Of a stretch of 64,000 bases of DNA, positions 1 to 8,948 are shown in pieces. This DNA is from Streptococcus mitis bv. 2 str. SK95. Its GTDB lineage: Bacteria > Bacillota > Bacilli > Lactobacillales > Streptococcaceae. Made by a program: the position numbers and the translations under genes. The stretch is from contig NZ_AFUB01000039.1 of the NCBI RefSeq assembly GCF_000222705.1, forward strand, positions 1 through 64,000. Direction: 5' to 3'. How positions within the stretch are numbered: the first letter of the stretch is position 1; every line of letters starts with the position of its first letter. A model generated the notes under the pieces. The model had not been told where the DNA came from and did no database searches. It saw only the letters and a list, made by a program, of their open reading frames with translations.

Positions 1-342
1 CTTACGTTCAACTTTACGTGAGTCACGTGTAAGAAGTCCTGCGCGTTTCAATGAGTCGCGGAAGTCTGGGTCTACTTGAAGAAGGGCACGAGCGATACCA
101 TGACGGATAGCTCCTGATTGACCAGCGTATCCACCACCTACAACGTTAACGAAAACGTCGTATGAACCTACAGTTGAAGTAACTGCAAATGGTTGGTTGA
201 TTACAAGACGAAGGTCAGCGTGTGGGATGTACTCTTCAACATCTTTTTTGTTAACAGTGATTTTACCAGTTCCTGGAACAAGGCGAACGCGTGCAACAGC
301 GTTTTTACGACGTCCAGTACCTGCATATTGTGCTTGTGACAT
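1..342 (-). CDS. rpsI: 30S ribosomal protein S9 (3' end outside window)
   Basis: This is ribosomal protein S9 of the small subunit, whose C-terminal tail reaches the P-site tRNA. The visible 114 residues begin [19 protein letters not shown], the classic S9 opening, and include the conserved [23 protein letters not shown] block. The reading frame runs off the left edge, so about 16 C-terminal residues (the tail ending in SKR in most bacteria) are missing. The ATG at 340-342 follows a good Shine-Dalgarno (AAGGAA). The gene lies 18 bp downstream of rplM and shares its transcript. Confidence 0.97.
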   Translation of the reverse strand, partial: MSQAQYAGTGRRKNAVARVRLVPGTGKITVNKKDVEEYIPHADLRLVINQPFAVTSTVGSYDVFVNVVGGGYAGQSGAIRHGIARALLQVDPDFRDSLKRAGLLTRDSRKVERK

Positions 343-360
343 ACTTTATTGTTCCTTTCC

Positions 361-807
361 TTAGATAAGTCCTGAAATATCAAGAACTTCTGGTTGTTGT
401 GCAGCGTGAGTGTGCTCAGCTCCAACGAATACTTTCAATTTCATACCTTGAGCACGGCCAAGAGTATTGTGTGGAAGCATACCTTTAACTGATTTTTCGA
501 TCAAACGTACTGCATTTTTAGAACGAAGTTCACCAGCAGAGATTTGTTTCAATCCACCTGGGTGGTTTGAGTGAGTGTAGTAGATCTTATCAGTTGCTTT
601 TTTACCAGTCAATTTAACTTTTTCAGCATTGATAACGATTACGAAGTCACCTGTATCAGTGTGTGGTGTGAATGTTGGTTTGTTTTTTCCGCGAAGTACG
701 CTAGCAACAACTGCTGAAAGGCGTCCAAGAGGTACATCAGTTGCGTCAACAACGTACCATTTGCGTTCTACTTGGCCTGGTTTAGCCATGAATGTAGTTT
801 TGTTCAT
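361..807 (-). CDS. rplM: 50S ribosomal protein L13
   Basis: L13 is an early-assembling large-subunit protein. The 148-residue product begins [20 protein letters not shown] and contains the conserved [21 protein letters not shown] and [16 protein letters not shown] segments, as well as [10 protein letters not shown]. An in-frame extension upstream of 807 exists but lies inside the structured L13 leader. The start is set at 805-807 because an AGGAGAA Shine-Dalgarno sits just upstream and the length then matches the family. It forms the usual rplM-rpsI operon. Confidence 0.98.
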   Translation of the reverse strand: MNKTTFMAKPGQVERKWYVVDATDVPLGRLSAVVASVLRGKNKPTFTPHTDTGDFVIVINAEKVKLTGKKATDKIYYTHSNHPGGLKQISAGELRSKNAVRLIEKSVKGMLPHNTLGRAQGMKLKVFVGAEHTHAAQQPEVLDISGLI

Positions 808-814
808 GATTTCT

Positions 815-921
815 CCTATATGAATATCGTTTTTGTTTACGGGGCGGATGTTCCGGTCCGCGGGGTATTTGAAAGGTTCCGGGGCCTTACAAATGGGGTA
901 AACAATACCGTCTACTATCAT
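815..921 (-). promoter_or_regulatory. L13 ribosomal protein leader
   Basis: The roughly 100 bases before rplM are GC-rich and contain compact complementary blocks on the minus strand (GGACCGGAACATCCGCCCCG, with GTTTACCCC near the 5' side and GGGGCC-type blocks). This contrasts with the AT-rich surroundings. Position and composition fit the L13 leader family of Firmicutes, a cis-acting structure thought to bind L13 for autogenous control. The assignment is by position and appearance; a covariance-model search was not run. Confidence 0.75.
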
Positions 922-990
922 ACCAAATTTTACTACTAAAAGTCAATAGATATGAAAAATATTTTTACTGATTTCGCTGTTTAACATCTA

Positions 991-1015
991 GAAAAACCTC
1001 GCTTTTGCGGGGCTC
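991..1015 (-). terminator. Intrinsic terminator after the ABC exporter
   Basis: The minus strand reads CCCCGC-AAAA-GCGAGG followed by TTTTTC immediately after the permease stop codon. One C-A mismatch interrupts the six-base stem. Confidence 0.7.
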
Positions 1016-1017
1016 TC

Positions 1018-2217
1018 CTATTTGTAAGCTAAGGCACGTTTAAAGGTTTTCCAGATTCCCAAATCATCCGTTTGAAGGACTAGACTAGCATACATGCGTC
1101 CGATAAAGGCAGTTGCAGTGACTGCAAAAGCAACCGTTATAGCAAGAGAAATCCAAGCTTCTAGACCACTTGCATACCCATTTATAGCTCTAAATGGCAT
1201 AAAGAAGGTCGAGATGAAAGGAATATAGGAACCAATTTTCAGAACTAAATTGTCCCCAGCAGCACCTAGAGAAGTCACACCGACAAATCCTGCTATAATC
1301 AAGATCATCAATGGCGACAAGGCCTTTCCTGAATCCTCAGGGCGAGAAACCATGGATCCTAGGAAGGCTGCCAAAACAACGTACATAAAGAGGCTAACCA
1401 AGACAAACAATAAGGTATTGAGCGAGAAGGCCTCTCCTAGATGATTTAAAATTCCAGATTGTGCCAAGATAGGGATATCTTTAAAGAGCAGAATGGCAGC
1501 CAGCCCACCCACGACGTAAATCCCAATATGGGTCAAAATCACAAGAAGCAGAGCCAGCATGCGAGCGTAGAAATAATGACTAGCTCGGATACTAGAGAAG
1601 ACCACCTCCATGATTTTGGTTCCTTTCTCGCTAGCTACTTCCTGAGCAGTGACGCTAGCATAAGTAATCAAAATCATGTAAAGGAAGAAACCGAGCCCTG
1701 CGGCCGCAATGGTTTGAATAATTTTTTTATTTTCCTTGGATTCATCAGTCTTCTCAGTAAAGTCAACAGTTTGACTCAAGCGTTTTTCCTGTTCTTGAGA
1801 CAAATTGGCTGCCGAACGATTGAGTTGGTATTGCAGTTCATTTAGCTTATTGGTTACAGCTAGCTTGATGCCACTTTCAAGAGAGGTTTCACCATGATAG
1901 ACGGCCTTGATGACGCTGTCCTCTTGGTCGACGGTTAGGTAACCCTTGATTTTCTCATCCTTGACAGCCTGCTGAGCACTGGCCTCATCTGTATAGTCAA
2001 AGTTAATCCCATTGGTACCCTTGAGTCCTTCTGTCACAGATGGCACCGTTGTCACCACTGCCACCTTGCTATTCTTGGCCATAGAAGACCCTTGGAGATA
2101 GCCAATTCCTACAGATAAGGCTAAAAATAGGAACGGCGAAATCACCATAAAGAAGAAACTCCACGATTTGACATGCCGAAGATAGGTTTCCTTCATTACA
2201 ACCCACATATTTCTCAT
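1018..2217 (-). CDS. ABC-2 type exporter permease (NatB-like)
   Basis: This is a 399-residue membrane protein with the ABC-2 / NatB layout. It has one hydrophobic segment near residues 20-42, a large extracytoplasmic loop of about 130 residues, then five or six transmembrane helices from about residue 165 to the end. The motif SVTAQEVASEKGTKIMEVVFSS after the second helix is typical of the NatB/YhaP family. The ATG overlaps the stop of the ATPase gene (ATGA), so the two are translationally coupled. The substrate cannot be read from sequence; family members export sodium, bacteriocins or drugs. Confidence 0.85.
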   Translation of the reverse strand: MRNMWVVMKETYLRHVKSWSFFFMVISPFLFLALSVGIGYLQGSSMAKNSKVAVVTTVPSVTEGLKGTNGINFDYTDEASAQQAVKDEKIKGYLTVDQEDSVIKAVYHGETSLESGIKLAVTNKLNELQYQLNRSAANLSQEQEKRLSQTVDFTEKTDESKENKKIIQTIAAAGLGFFLYMILITYASVTAQEVASEKGTKIMEVVFSSIRASHYFYARMLALLLVILTHIGIYVVGGLAAILLFKDIPILAQSGILNHLGEAFSLNTLLFVLVSLFMYVVLAAFLGSMVSRPEDSGKALSPLMILIIAGFVGVTSLGAAGDNLVLKIGSYIPFISTFFMPFRAINGYASGLEAWISLAITVAFAVTATAFIGRMYASLVLQTDDLGIWKTFKRALAYK

Positions 2218-3107
2218 ACTTCCACCCCTGATTCTAGTTTAAAGATTTCATCGATTGTTGGAGCTTGTTGGTCAAAGGTCGCAATATATTGACCTTGAGT
2301 CAGGATTGGGAAGAGTTCCCTTCCAGCACTCTCATCATCGAGGATCAATTTCCAACTGCCTTGCTTGGTCAAGCTTACCTGTTTGACATGAGGAAGATTT
2401 TCCAGTTCTTCCTTGCTTCGTTCACTTGAAACAAAGAGACGTGTTTTCCCGTATTGATTGCGAACCTCTTGGACTGGTCCATGTAAGACCACACGCCCAT
2501 CACGAATCATCAGAATATCATCGCAAAGTTCCTCGACGTTGGTCATAACATGGTCAGAAAAGATAATGATTGCACCGCGCTCTTTCTCTTTCAAGATGAC
2601 CTGCTTGAGCAACTCGGTATTGACTGGATCCAAACCACTAAAAGGTTCATCCAAGATAATCAAGTCAGGCTCATGGATCAGAGTGATAATGAGCTGAATT
2701 TTCTGCTGATTTCCTTTGGAGAGGCTCTTGATCTTGTCAGTCAATTTGCCCTTCACTTCCAGTTTTTTCATCCATTGAGGGAGTTTTTCCTTGACCTCCT
2801 TAGCATCCATGCCCTTTAGAGTCGCCAAGTAGCGAACTTGCTCAAGGACTGTCAGCTTGGGCATAAGACTGCGTTCCTCAGGCAGATAGCCAATCCGAGC
2901 GTAGGTTTCCTGACGAATCTCCTGCCCATCCAGACTGATTTCTCCTTGATAGTCCAAAAATTTCAACATACTGTGGAAAATCGTTGTTTTCCCAGCACCA
3001 TTTTTCCCGACCAGTCCCAAAATTCGTCCTGGACTTGCCTGAAAATCGACACCAAACAAGACTTGCTTGGAACCGAAACTTTTCTCTAGATTTCTTACTT
3101 CTAGCAT
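2214..3107 (-). CDS. ABC transporter ATP-binding protein (NatA-like)
   Basis: This is the ATPase partner of the adjacent permease, 297 residues. Walker A is GLVGKNGAGKTT (about 33-44), the signature motif is LSKGNQQKIQ, Walker B is LIILDEPFSGLDP, and the switch histidine lies in FSDHV. A C-terminal extension of about 80 residues after the ABC domain is typical of this exporter subfamily. The leader has a GGAGG Shine-Dalgarno and a consensus promoter, so this is the first gene of a two-gene operon. Confidence 0.9.
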   Translation of the reverse strand: MLEVRNLEKSFGSKQVLFGVDFQASPGRILGLVGKNGAGKTTIFHSMLKFLDYQGEISLDGQEIRQETYARIGYLPEERSLMPKLTVLEQVRYLATLKGMDAKEVKEKLPQWMKKLEVKGKLTDKIKSLSKGNQQKIQLIITLIHEPDLIILDEPFSGLDPVNTELLKQVILKEKERGAIIIFSDHVMTNVEELCDDILMIRDGRVVLHGPVQEVRNQYGKTRLFVSSERSKEELENLPHVKQVSLTKQGSWKLILDDESAGRELFPILTQGQYIATFDQQAPTIDEIFKLESGVEV

Positions 3108-3134
3108 TTTCCACCTCCGAAATATGTTGCACTT

Positions 3135-3163
3135 ATTATACTCCTTTTTGATAGCCTTTACAA
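3135..3163 (-). promoter_or_regulatory. Sigma-70 type promoter for the ABC exporter operon
   Basis: The minus strand shows TTGTAA, a 17-base spacer and TATAAT ending about 28 bases before the ATG. Confidence 0.75.
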
Positions 3164-3325
3164 GGATTTATGTACATTTTTATCTGGTTCATCCTTCCTT
3201 AAAAACTAAACTCTCTAAGGATTTTGAGTACCCAAGTGATAGAACAATTATAGCCCATTAAAGTGCATACAAGAGCTTTTACTCCTCAATTGTCCATTTT
3301 TGATCCTGAATTGTCATTTTGAAAA

Positions 3326-3354
3326 GCAAAAAATCCACCCCGAAGGATGGATTG
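3326..3354 (-). terminator. Terminator after pheT
   Basis: The minus strand reads AATCCATCC-TTCG-GGGTGGATT followed by TTTTTTGC, six bases after the pheT stop codon: a strong stem with a UUCG-type loop. Confidence 0.9.
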
Positions 3355-3359
3355 ATGAG

Positions 3360-5765
3360 TTAACGTACTTCTGCATTCACTTTTTCTTTGAGTGATGCTT
3401 GGATCTTTTCCATGTAGCGTGCGACTTCTTCGTCTGTTAGGCTGTCTTCTGGATTTTGGAAGGTCAAGCTATAGGCCATTGACTTCATGCCAACTCCCAG
3501 TTTTTCGCCTGAGAAGACGTCAAAGAGTTTGATATCTGTCAAACGTTTCACGCCTGCAGCTTGAATTGCGTCTACAACTTCTTGGTGAGTAACTTCTGCC
3601 TTGAGGAGTAGGGCCACGTCACGGCTGACTGCTGGGAATTTGGTGATTTCCACAAATGGAGCAGCTGGTTGAAGGGCAGCTTCAATGACTGAAAGGTTGA
3701 GCTCCGCTACATACGTTTCTGGAATATCATAAGCCTTAGCAGTGACTGGATGGACTTGCCCAAGGAAACCAAGAACTTGGTCACCAAGTGAAATCACAGC
3801 TGTACGACCTGGGTGAAGACTAGCAATCTCAGCTGTTGCTGTATAGGTCACTTCTAGCCCCAAGCGAGTAAATAATGCTTCTAGGATTCCCTTAGCATAG
3901 AAGAAATCAACTGGAACTGCTGCTGTTTGGAAATCTTTTTCAGCCACCAAGCCTGTCAAGGCAAAGGCAAAGCTGTTGATTTCATTTGGAAGTTCTTCTT
4001 TTGGATTACCTATTTGTTCAAAGACTTTTCCAATCTCGTAAAGGGCCAAGTTTTTATTCTTACGAGCCACATTATAAGCCACCGTATCAAGGATACCTGA
4101 AATCATATTTTGACGGAGAACTGAACGGTCCACAGTCATTGGCCACATGAGTTCTGTAAGGTTACTTGGTTGAGCTGTGAACTCAACTGCTTTTTCAGGA
4201 GTTGTTAGAGCGTAGGTAATGATTTCTGTCAAACCTGCCCCTTCAGCAATCGTACGAACTTGACGGCGAAGTTTTTGTGTCGCAGTCAATTCACCAGCTG
4301 TACCATCGTCTTTTGGAAGACTAGTTGGCAAACGATCGTAACCATAGATACGAGCGATTTCTTCAAAGAGGTCAGCTTCGATGGTGATATCCCAACGACG
4401 ACGTGGGACGCTGACTGTAAAGGCTTCAGCATTTCCAGAAAGACCAAATCCAAGATGGCGGAAGACATCCTCGACATCGGCATAAGTAAGATCAGTTCCA
4501 AGGACACGGTTGACGTCTGCAAGGGTTGAAGAAACTTCTACATCAGAAGTATCAAGCTCACCTGCTGAAACGATACCCTTACGCACCGTCGCACCTGCAA
4601 GTTCCGCAATCATACTTGCCGCCGCATCAAGGGCTTCATTAACGGTTGCCACATTAATGCCTTTTTCAAAACGAGAAGAAGACTCTGAACGAAGGTTGAG
4701 GCGACCGCTGGTCTTACGGATAGATTTGCCATTGAAAACAGCTGCTTCAAGAACTACACGACTAGATTTTTCAGAGATTTCTGTTGCTTGACCACCCATG
4801 ACACCTGCAAGGGCTACTGGTTTGTCAGCAACAGTAATCACGAGGTCATTTGTTTCCAAATCACGTTCTTCACCGTCCAAGGTCACCAATTTTTCACCAG
4901 CACGCGCTTCACGCACACGGATGTCAGTCCCTTCAAAGGTATCCAAGTCAAAGGCATGCATAGGTTGACCAAAGTAAAGCAAGATATAGTTGGTTACGTC
5001 CACTACGTTGTTGATTGGACGGATACCTTCGTTCATAAGAAGGTTTTGCAACCATTGTGGACTTGGTGCGATAGTCACATTGTCCAAGATACGAGCTGCA
5101 TAGTAGGGTGCCTTGTCTGTCTCAATACCTACAGAAAGGGCATCTGCCGCAGATTCATTTGTTTCTGTTAGAGTAAATTCTTTAAAATTGACTGCCTTGT
5201 CATAGATAGCTGCCACTTCATGAGCTACCCCACGCATAGAAAGGGCATCCGCACGGTTAGGCGTGATGGAAAGTTCGATGATTTCATCATCCAAGTCTAG
5301 GTAAGAAAAGACTTCCTCACCTGGAACAGCAGTTTCTGGTAAGATTTGGATACCATCTGCGAATTCTTTCGGAACAACTGAGTCAGAAATCCCCAATTCA
5401 CCAAGTGAACAGATCATCCCAAGTGACTCCAAGCCACGGATTTTTCCTTTTTTAATCTTGTAATTATCCGCGATACGGGCTCCTGGAAGAGCCACCATGA
5501 CCTTGATGCCTGCACGCACATTTGGAGCGCCACAGACGATTTGGCGGGCCTCTTCTTCACCAACATTAACCTGACAAACATGAAGATGAGTCTCTGGTAC
5601 ATCTTCGCATGACAAGACCTCACCGACGATAATTTTTGAGAGACCGGTAGCCGGTGATTCGACACCCTCTACCTCAATCCCTGTAGTTGACATTTTTTCA
5701 GCCAACTCTTGTGATGGCACATCAATGTCCACCAACTCTTTTAACCATTTATAAGATACTAACAT
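3360..5765 (-). CDS. pheT: Phenylalanine--tRNA ligase beta subunit
   Basis: This is the 801-residue beta chain of the alpha2-beta2 PheRS. It has the N-terminal tRNA-binding/EMAP-like domain (about 40-150), the B3/B4 editing region (about 205-380), the B5 domain, the catalytic-like core (about 470-680) and the C-terminal anticodon-binding FDX-ACB domain (about 705-800, starting [11 protein letters not shown]). Length is normal. The 128 bp separating it from pheS contain no convincing Shine-Dalgarno within 15 bases of the ATG. Some related genomes carry an acetyltransferase gene in this interval; it is absent here. Confidence 0.97.
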   Translation of the reverse strand: MLVSYKWLKELVDIDVPSQELAEKMSTTGIEVEGVESPATGLSKIIVGEVLSCEDVPETHLHVCQVNVGEEEARQIVCGAPNVRAGIKVMVALPGARIADNYKIKKGKIRGLESLGMICSLGELGISDSVVPKEFADGIQILPETAVPGEEVFSYLDLDDEIIELSITPNRADALSMRGVAHEVAAIYDKAVNFKEFTLTETNESAADALSVGIETDKAPYYAARILDNVTIAPSPQWLQNLLMNEGIRPINNVVDVTNYILLYFGQPMHAFDLDTFEGTDIRVREARAGEKLVTLDGEERDLETNDLVITVADKPVALAGVMGGQATEISEKSSRVVLEAAVFNGKSIRKTSGRLNLRSESSSRFEKGINVATVNEALDAAASMIAELAGATVRKGIVSAGELDTSDVEVSSTLADVNRVLGTDLTYADVEDVFRHLGFGLSGNAEAFTVSVPRRRWDITIEADLFEEIARIYGYDRLPTSLPKDDGTAGELTATQKLRRQVRTIAEGAGLTEIITYALTTPEKAVEFTAQPSNLTELMWPMTVDRSVLRQNMISGILDTVAYNVARKNKNLALYEIGKVFEQIGNPKEELPNEINSFAFALTGLVAEKDFQTAAVPVDFFYAKGILEALFTRLGLEVTYTATAEIASLHPGRTAVISLGDQVLGFLGQVHPVTAKAYDIPETYVAELNLSVIEAALQPAAPFVEITKFPAVSRDVALLLKAEVTHQEVVDAIQAAGVKRLTDIKLFDVFSGEKLGVGMKSMAYSLTFQNPEDSLTDEEVARYMEKIQASLKEKVNAEVR

Positions 5766-5893
5766 AATTCTGATTGTAAGATCCCACCAAGTAAGACCTT
5801 TTCAATTCCTTTCTTTTTCTTCGAGTCAGTCGTTTCTTTTTTAGCTATATGAAATGTGAGCGACTGCATAGGACTGTGTTTCAGGTTTCAATT

Positions 5894-6940
5894 TTATTTA
5901 AACTGTTCTGAGAAGCGGACATCTCCTTGGTAGAATCCACGGATATCGTTAATCCCGTAGCGGAGCATAGCTACACGCTCTTGTCCAAGACCAAAGGCAA
6001 ATCCAGAGTAAACAGTCGCATCGATTCCACTCATTTCAAGGACACGTGGGTGAACCATACCGGCCCCCATAATCTCAATCCAACCTGTTTTCTTACATAC
6101 GTTACAGCCTTCTCCACCACACTTGAAGCAGGAAACATCCACCTCAACAGATGGCTCTGTGAATGGGAAATAAGATGGACGCAAACGAATTTGACGCTCT
6201 TCACCAAACATTTTTTGAACGATTAACTGAAGCGTTCCTTGAAGGTCTGCCATAGAGATATTTTTCCCAACAACCAAGCCTTCGATTTGATGGAATTGGT
6301 GACTGTGGGTCGCATCGTCCGTATCACGACGGAACACACGCCCTGGTGATATCATTTTCAAAGGACCTTTTGAAAAATCATGAGCATCCATAGCACGCGC
6401 CTGAACTGGAGACGTGTGAGTACGGAGCAAGATTTCTTCTGTGATGTAGAACGTGTCCTGCATATCACGGGCTGGGTGGTCTTTCGGAAGGTTCATGCGC
6501 TCAAAGTTGTAGTAGTCTTGCTCCACTTCAAAACCATCCACGACTTGGTAACCCATACCGATGAAGATATCTTCGATTTCTTCACTGGTTTGTGTCAAAA
6601 CGTGACGGTGACCAGTCGCAACTGGACGACCTGGAAGTGTCACATCGATGCTCTCGCTAGCCAGTTGAGCCGCGACTTTCTTTTCTTCCAAAAGCTTAGC
6701 TGTTTCTTCAAAGGCTGCTGTCAAGACATCACGAGCTTCATTGACGTGTTTCCCGATAATTGGACGCATCTCAGCAGAGACATCTTTCATCCCTTTAAGA
6801 ATCTCCGTAAGCGAACCCTTTTTCCCAAGGACAGAGACACGCAAATCTTGCATCTCTTTTTCATTTTCAGCAGTAATCTGCTTCAGGCTTGCCAGCGTTT
6901 CTTCGCGAAGCGCTTTTATTTGTTCTTCAATAGTTGACAT
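5894..6940 (-). CDS. pheS: Phenylalanine--tRNA ligase alpha subunit
   Basis: This is the catalytic alpha chain of PheRS, 348 residues starting [16 protein letters not shown]. An N-terminal coiled coil (about 1-90) precedes the class II aminoacyl-tRNA synthetase core with [29 protein letters not shown] (motif 2) and the C-terminal [18 protein letters not shown] (motif 3). The frame is open for 46 more codons upstream, but that stretch is the T-box leader. The ATG at 6938-6940 has a GGAGGAATT Shine-Dalgarno, which fixes the start. Confidence 0.97.
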   Translation of the reverse strand: MSTIEEQIKALREETLASLKQITAENEKEMQDLRVSVLGKKGSLTEILKGMKDVSAEMRPIIGKHVNEARDVLTAAFEETAKLLEEKKVAAQLASESIDVTLPGRPVATGHRHVLTQTSEEIEDIFIGMGYQVVDGFEVEQDYYNFERMNLPKDHPARDMQDTFYITEEILLRTHTSPVQARAMDAHDFSKGPLKMISPGRVFRRDTDDATHSHQFHQIEGLVVGKNISMADLQGTLQLIVQKMFGEERQIRLRPSYFPFTEPSVEVDVSCFKCGGEGCNVCKKTGWIEIMGAGMVHPRVLEMSGIDATVYSGFAFGLGQERVAMLRYGINDIRGFYQGDVRFSEQFK

Positions 6941-6974
6941 AATTCCTCCATCAGTCGCTCGTAGATAAAAAGAA

Positions 6975-7160
6975 AACCACATGTCAAAAACTCCACTCGG
7001 AGCGTTGACACGCGGTACCATCCGTTTCATCTGACAAGTCAGACCTTCATTTCTAAATCCATGCGCAAGTGAATTCACTCAGCTTTCATATAGAGAGCTT
7101 GCAGTCACGGCTCTCCTCCCTGATATACTTCCCTTGAGTTACTAGTCTTGCGGATTCCTA
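6975..7160 (-). promoter_or_regulatory. T-box leader, phenylalanine-specific
   Basis: On the minus strand the core GGTACCGCG (7011-7019) is followed by a terminator hairpin (6983-7009, arms GTCAA and TTGAC around CTCC-GAGT-GGAG). Stem I is closed by AATCCGCAAG (near 7157) pairing with CTTGC and GGATT (around 7055-7068). Its specifier bulge reads GAATTCAC, giving UUC at 7071-7073, a Phe codon followed by A as is usual. Uncharged tRNA-Phe binding would stabilise the antiterminator and switch on pheST. Confidence 0.92.
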
Positions 7161-7211
7161 TTCAATTACTATATAGTTTATCAGATTTTTACCATTCTTG
7201 CAAGACCTATC

Positions 7212-7862
7212 TCACTTCTGCTTGCCTTTAAATCGCCATTGGAAGCGGAGCTTGTCATAAAAGGGAAACTCGATAAACAGGACTCCCAAGCCCACACAGA
7301 AACTGGCAAGAACATCTGATGGGTAGTGAACTCCCAGATAGACCCTAGATAGAAGCACACTGACTAGGTAGAAGCCAAGGACGATTTGCACGATTTTTCT
7401 CCAAACCGGATCTTTAATCCGTTGACTGAGAATGACAATCAGAGTGCCTACCATCAAAGTTACAGCCAGAGAATGACCACTTGGGAAGGAAAATCCCTTC
7501 TCCTCTACCAAGTGTAAGATAGCTGGTCGTGGGCGCTGGTAGATGTTTTTAAAGGTCACGATTAAAAGACCGGCTAAGGCTAGATTGCCCGCCATGAAGT
7601 AGCTTTCTATCTTCCACTGCTTACGATAAAAGATAAAGGCAGCGATGGCAACCCAGGTGATAATCACTGGGATATCAATCAAATGCGTAAGGGCACGGAA
7701 CAGAACTGTCAAATAATCTGGCAAGTCCCCACGAAGGGCAGTCTGAATCGGTTGATCAAAACCGACCAGCGTTTCAGGATAGAACTTAACCATATATCCA
7801 AGAAGGACGAAAAGTAAAAGGGCAAAACTGCCCTTCATTAAAAATGTTTGTTTATCTCTCAT
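7212..7862 (-). CDS. PAP2-family membrane phosphatase
   Basis: This is a 216-residue polytopic protein with the three acid phosphatase motifs: KNIYQRPRP (C1), FPSGHS (C2) and SRVYLGVHYPSDVL (C3). The family dephosphorylates lipid phosphates such as undecaprenyl pyrophosphate or phosphatidylglycerophosphate. The substrate here is not determined. It overlaps the end of ribU by 11 bp and shares its FMN-controlled transcript. No clear Shine-Dalgarno precedes the ATG, consistent with coupling to ribU translation. Confidence 0.9.
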   Translation of the reverse strand: MRDKQTFLMKGSFALLLFVLLGYMVKFYPETLVGFDQPIQTALRGDLPDYLTVLFRALTHLIDIPVIITWVAIAAFIFYRKQWKIESYFMAGNLALAGLLIVTFKNIYQRPRPAILHLVEEKGFSFPSGHSLAVTLMVGTLIVILSQRIKDPVWRKIVQIVLGFYLVSVLLSRVYLGVHYPSDVLASFCVGLGVLFIEFPFYDKLRFQWRFKGKQK

Positions 7863-8415
7863 AATGTTTTAAGGTTGATTTCAAGAGGACGTATAACAAC
7901 CAGAATGAAACGGCAAAGATTACACCTTCAATCAAGTTAAAAGGTAATACCATGGTCATTAGGTAGTTGGAAAGTCCCAAAATTTTTCCAATATCAAAGT
8001 TAGCAAACCGCGCGTACAAAGGAACAGCATAGACATAGTTGAGAACCAACATCGCAGCAGTCAATCCTATAGTTCCCACTAGAGATGCTAGTAGGAAACG
8101 AAGGGTGCTACGTTCCTTTTTCCAAATTAAACCAAAAGCGATAACAAAAACTCCCAAGGCTACGATATTCATTGGCAAGCCAATGTAGGTATTCACTCCC
8201 TGGCTATTCAGAAGCAACTTCAAGAGTGATCGAAGCAAGAGAATCCCTAGAGCAGCAGGCAAATCCATCACCACCAAGCCCACAAGGACTGGCAAGATAC
8301 TAAACTCGATCTTGAGGAAGGTCGCCGCTGGCAATAGCGGAAAGTCAAAGTACATCAGCACAAATGAAATGGCTGATAAAATCGCAATGGTCGAAAGTCG
8401 ACGTGTGTTTGTCAT
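7852..8415 (-). CDS. ribU: Riboflavin ECF transporter substrate-binding component RibU
   Basis: This is the S component of an energy-coupling-factor importer, 187 residues with five or six membrane helices. The N-terminal helix TIAILSAISFVLMYFDFPLL and the FLKIEFSILPVLVG region match RibU. A TTG-initiated extension to 8430 is possible, but GGAGG placed eight bases before the ATG at 8413-8415 supports MTNTRRLSTIA as the N-terminus. The FMN riboswitch upstream confirms the vitamin. The EcfA/EcfT module is not in this window. Confidence 0.93.
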   Translation of the reverse strand: MTNTRRLSTIAILSAISFVLMYFDFPLLPAATFLKIEFSILPVLVGLVVMDLPAALGILLLRSLLKLLLNSQGVNTYIGLPMNIVALGVFVIAFGLIWKKERSTLRFLLASLVGTIGLTAAMLVLNYVYAVPLYARFANFDIGKILGLSNYLMTMVLPFNLIEGVIFAVSFWLLYVLLKSTLKHYER

Positions 8416-8683
8416 AACAGGTTCCTCCAATTTTCTATAAAATCAGAAGAAGTTGGAAAGGATCCCTCTATCTATTCTCACTTTTTATATCCCAAAAGTT
8501 CCCCCTCACTCTATTGAGCAAGCGGTTGCAATTTATCTATAAACTCATCAGAACAGACAAAGCTATTCTTTCGTCTTCTCCCATCCAGACTATACTGTCG
8601 GTTGTGGAATCGCACCACATCAGCTTGCGCTCGCGGACTTCTTTAAGGGAAAGGAAATAGAGATTTTTCTTTTAAACTAGGCG

Positions 8684-8722
8684 ACAAGCTGTAGGCATAA
8701 CTTCCAGTTAGGCAAAGCTTGT
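8684..8722. repeat. Inverted repeat inside the riboswitch variable region
   Basis: ACAAGCT (8684-8690) and AGCTTGT (8716-8722) pair perfectly. Inside them GCATAACT and AGTTAGGC pair with one mismatch around a TCC loop, giving a hairpin of about 18 pairs. It lies between the BOX element and the conserved AGTCCGCGAGC block of the FMN aptamer. Confidence 0.6.
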
Positions 8723-8756
8723 CAACAAAGTTTTAAAGGAAAAAGTTTTTCCTAAT

Positions 8757-8864
8757 GATACTCAATGAAAATCAAAGAACAAACTAGGAAGCTAGCCACG
8801 GGCTGTACTTGGGTACGGCAAGGCGAAGCTGACGTAGTTTGAATTGGATTTTCGAAGAGTATTA
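8757..8864 (-). repeat. BOX element (boxA-boxC, no boxB)
   Basis: The plus strand begins ATACTCAATGAAAATCAAAG and ends GATTTTCGAAGAGTAT, the two ends of pneumococcal BOX repeats. Internally it contains TACGGCAAGGCGAAGCTGAC, nearly the boxA segment used for BOX-PCR, and GAAGCTAGCC of boxC. No boxB core is seen, so this is a short A-C unit of about 105 bp. Read on the minus strand it runs boxA to boxC in the same sense as the riboswitch transcript. Confidence 0.85.
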
Positions 8865-8919
8865 AAGTCACCGCCGGTCGGGAATCACACCCAGCCCTGA
8901 AGACCCTTTAATCTTAACA

Positions 8920-8943
8920 AAAAACGCTTGCAAGTGCAAGCAT
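8920..8943 (-). terminator. Terminator after trmL
   Basis: The minus strand reads GCTTGCA-CT-TGCAAGC then GTTTTTTG, directly after the trmL stop and directly before the FMN riboswitch. Confidence 0.85.
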
Positions 8944-8948
8944 TTTGA

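Larger units (their letters stand above)
8573..8916 (-). promoter_or_regulatory. FMN riboswitch (RFN element) with enlarged variable stem
   Basis: All conserved RFN blocks are present on the minus strand. They are GGGTCTTCAGGGCTGGG and ATTCCCGACCGGCGGTGA at the 5' side (8868-8910), then AGTCCGCGAGC (about 8628-8638), then GATTCCACAACCGACAGT and GTCTGGATGGGAGAAGAC (8573-8615). P1 pairs GTCTTC with GAAGAC. The variable stem (GACTTTAA with TTAAAGAAGTC) is interrupted by about 220 bases, made of a BOX repeat and a second hairpin. The aptamer core is intact, so binding is probably preserved. The expression platform in the following ~150 bases is not obvious. Confidence 0.92.

Noticed and set aside
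4260-5171. Plus-strand open frames inside pheT
   Set aside because: They lie antisense to a fully conserved gene, lack Shine-Dalgarno sequences and have no recognisable protein features.
6380-6937. A 185-codon plus-strand frame inside pheS
   Set aside because: Antisense shadow of a conserved coding sequence; composition is not protein-like.
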